Positions 62,620 to 64,000 of a DNA stretch of 64,000 bases are shown here, in pieces (the first letter of the stretch is position 1; each line of letters opens with the position of its first letter). Made by a program: the position numbers and the translations under genes. Origin of the DNA: Baylisascaris procyonis (taxonomy: Eukaryota; Nematoda; Chromadorea; Rhabditida; Ascarididae); NCBI GenBank assembly GCA_037389465.1, contig JAZARR010000175.1, positions 2,852,001 to 2,916,000 on the forward strand. Direction: 5' to 3'. The notes under the pieces are model-generated. The model saw nothing but the letters and a program-made list of their open reading frames with translations, made no database searches and had not been told where the DNA came from.

Positions 62620-62854
62620 CTGATGGCGCATCGCGTGAAGTTGCTTGCGACGCGGTGAGTGGAGCAGAGTGGCTGTAAGCGGCGGCGCGTAGGCCACGTG
62701 ATAAGGGCGGTGGTAGGTGGCTCCCACTCGGCACCGCCACGCGTGCTGTGCGGTGTGTATGTGTGTTGCCTATCAACGTGTTTGTGTTTGTGCGCTCTTC
62801 GTCGCATTTACTCGTTATTAACAAGTATAAATTAACTGTTATTTCCGAAACGCG
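62620..62854 (+). promoter_or_regulatory. GC-rich promoter-like region with E-box and GATA word
   Basis: Roughly 200 bases directly upstream of the ATG at 62855 are much richer in G, C and CpG than the rest of the window. It contains CACGTG at 62695-62700 running into GATAAG, and a TGACGTCA palindrome (62856-62863) overlaps the start codon. No TATA box is evident. A GGTGAGT at about 62655 could be a donor of an upstream non-coding exon. Confidence 0.45.
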
Positions 62855-62950
62855 ATGACGTCACATGAACCAATTCATAGTGGTCATTTTATGACATCGA
62901 ATCCACATAACGACGATCTAGCACCAGATGAAGAAGACGAAGATGTCGAG
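62855..62950 (+). CDS. First coding exon of a gene running out of the window
   Basis: ATG opens 32 codons, MTSHEPIHSGHFMTSNPH followed by an acidic stretch (PDEEDEDVE), ending at a GAG before GTTGGT in phase 0. The acidic, low-complexity N-terminus suggests a nuclear protein but does not identify it. No second exon could be recognised up to 64000, so the first intron is longer than about 1 kb. The call rests on the GC-rich upstream region, the clean frame and the donor. Confidence 0.5.
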
Positions 62951-64000
62951 GTTGGTTATTTCGCAGAAATTTTCCACTGAAAAACCTTTTTTTATTTTGC
63001 TTGTTTTCTTCTTCTTCTTCTTCTTCTTCTTCAAAAAAAAAAAAAGAAAGATAACTGATGTGAATTCATAGTTTCATGATGCTAGTTGACGTAATGCATC
63101 CTCAGGTAGCTGAAGAAGTTCACACTAGAAATCATTCTTCTTGAGGCACTTTAAAAAATTCGTTTCAGTATTATCAACTTTATTCCATCAGACAGTAATA
63201 TGTAAAAAGCAAATGAAGATAGGATTGACGACCAAATGGGGAACTTAAATAATTTTATTTTTCAGAAACGATGCGCGGATTTTAGATTTGTTAAATGATA
63301 TGCATATGGTGATATGAGAATGATTATTGATAAGATTACTTTTACGTTAATGTTGTAAGGTGGTAAGGGGTTGGGCGAATTATAAGTGTTGACCCCGATT
63401 CCGATCGAGTTGAAGTCAATAGTGAGAGGTGAACTGAACTTATTTACATATACTTATGGGTAAATCCGATTTTGCCCGTGAAGAGAGGAGACAGATATTC
63501 CATGTCTTTAACCGCTCAATAACATATCTTTAACCGATTCCCCTCCCCTCCCCCCTTCATTGGTAATAATCGCTATTATTCGCGAACTACCTCAATTCCA
63601 AACATTTACATTCAGATGCACATTTTCCCGCCTTCAATGAATATCACGTGAATATATCGAGTTGAATGAAATGAGAAAATAGTGGCTTTCACATTTTTTC
63701 TTTGATCGTTTATTACTTACAATAGAGTGGTATATTTGTATGGTTGTATGTGTGTGTGTGTGTGTGACTAGTAAACACTTCACATCGTTTACGCTTTATA
63801 ATATGTATATATTGGTCTATATTCATAGAGTCAATAATATTGTGCACTTTTCTATTGATTTATTTGTTATTGAAGTGGTAATTTTAATGTTAACTAAAGT
63901 GGGAAATAAATCGACTAAAGGGTATTACTACTATGACTGTAAATTTAAGTAAGTTTATTACTATCGATGTGGGTATATTGCTGCTATTCATTTTACCTAT
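62951..64000. other. Probable first intron, with microsatellites
   Basis: Contains (CTT)n at about 63009-63032 followed by an A-run, a C-rich pyrimidine block near 63540-63557 and (GT)n at about 63747-63766. The plus frame at 63740-63952 is an artefact of the GT repeat and base composition. Confidence 0.45.

Noticed and set aside
62491..62824. Three overlapping minus-strand frames rich in histidine, arginine and threonine
   Set aside because: They are shadows of the GC-rich promoter-like segment, where stop codons are rare.

Overview
The window is AT-rich animal DNA, most likely from a nematode. The genes are split by introns. The clearest ones have an AG acceptor 0 to about 60 bases before the ATG, as expected for spliced-leader trans-splicing. 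The protein set (membrane adenylyl cyclase, PRPP synthetase, LDAF1/promethin-like protein, C2H2 zinc-finger factor) is metazoan. No bacterial, organellar or viral gene was seen. Species was not determined.

Layout: (1) 964-3002, plus strand, a three-exon promethin/LDAF1-like membrane protein. (2) 4759-23177, minus strand, a complete 19-exon adenylyl cyclase (961 residues, both catalytic halves and both membrane blocks), tail to tail with gene 1. (3) 23178-40900, about 17 kb with no secure gene; it holds a decayed RTE-type retrotransposon tail (35218-35583), a GC-rich island, a long foldback element (37157-37650) and one orphan exon-like ORF (40088-40327, minus). (4) 40976-47127, plus strand, a complete nine-exon ribose-phosphate pyrophosphokinase of 318 residues, the human PRPS length. 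(5) 48866-50357, a weaker minus-strand gene model of unknown function, head to head with (6) 50579-53586, plus strand, an unrecognised signal-peptide membrane protein whose exons do not all share phase. (7) 56899-60198, plus strand, a five-finger C2H2 factor with a seven-copy 40-base minisatellite in intron 1. (8) 62855-62950, the first coding exon of a gene that leaves the window, behind a GC-rich promoter-like segment.

These look like independent housekeeping, signalling and regulatory genes; I saw no operon or pathway cluster. The most unusual signals are a high share of introns ending in AAG (about 8 of 37, one of them fixed by the conserved PRPP synthetase sequence), a tandemly repeated 5' splice donor inside the cyclase gene, a long foldback element with a second partial copy 14 kb away, and in-frame tandem repeats around the unrecognised membrane gene. 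All exon models were built by eye from reading frame, splice signals, intron phase and remembered family motifs; no alignment or transcript data were used.
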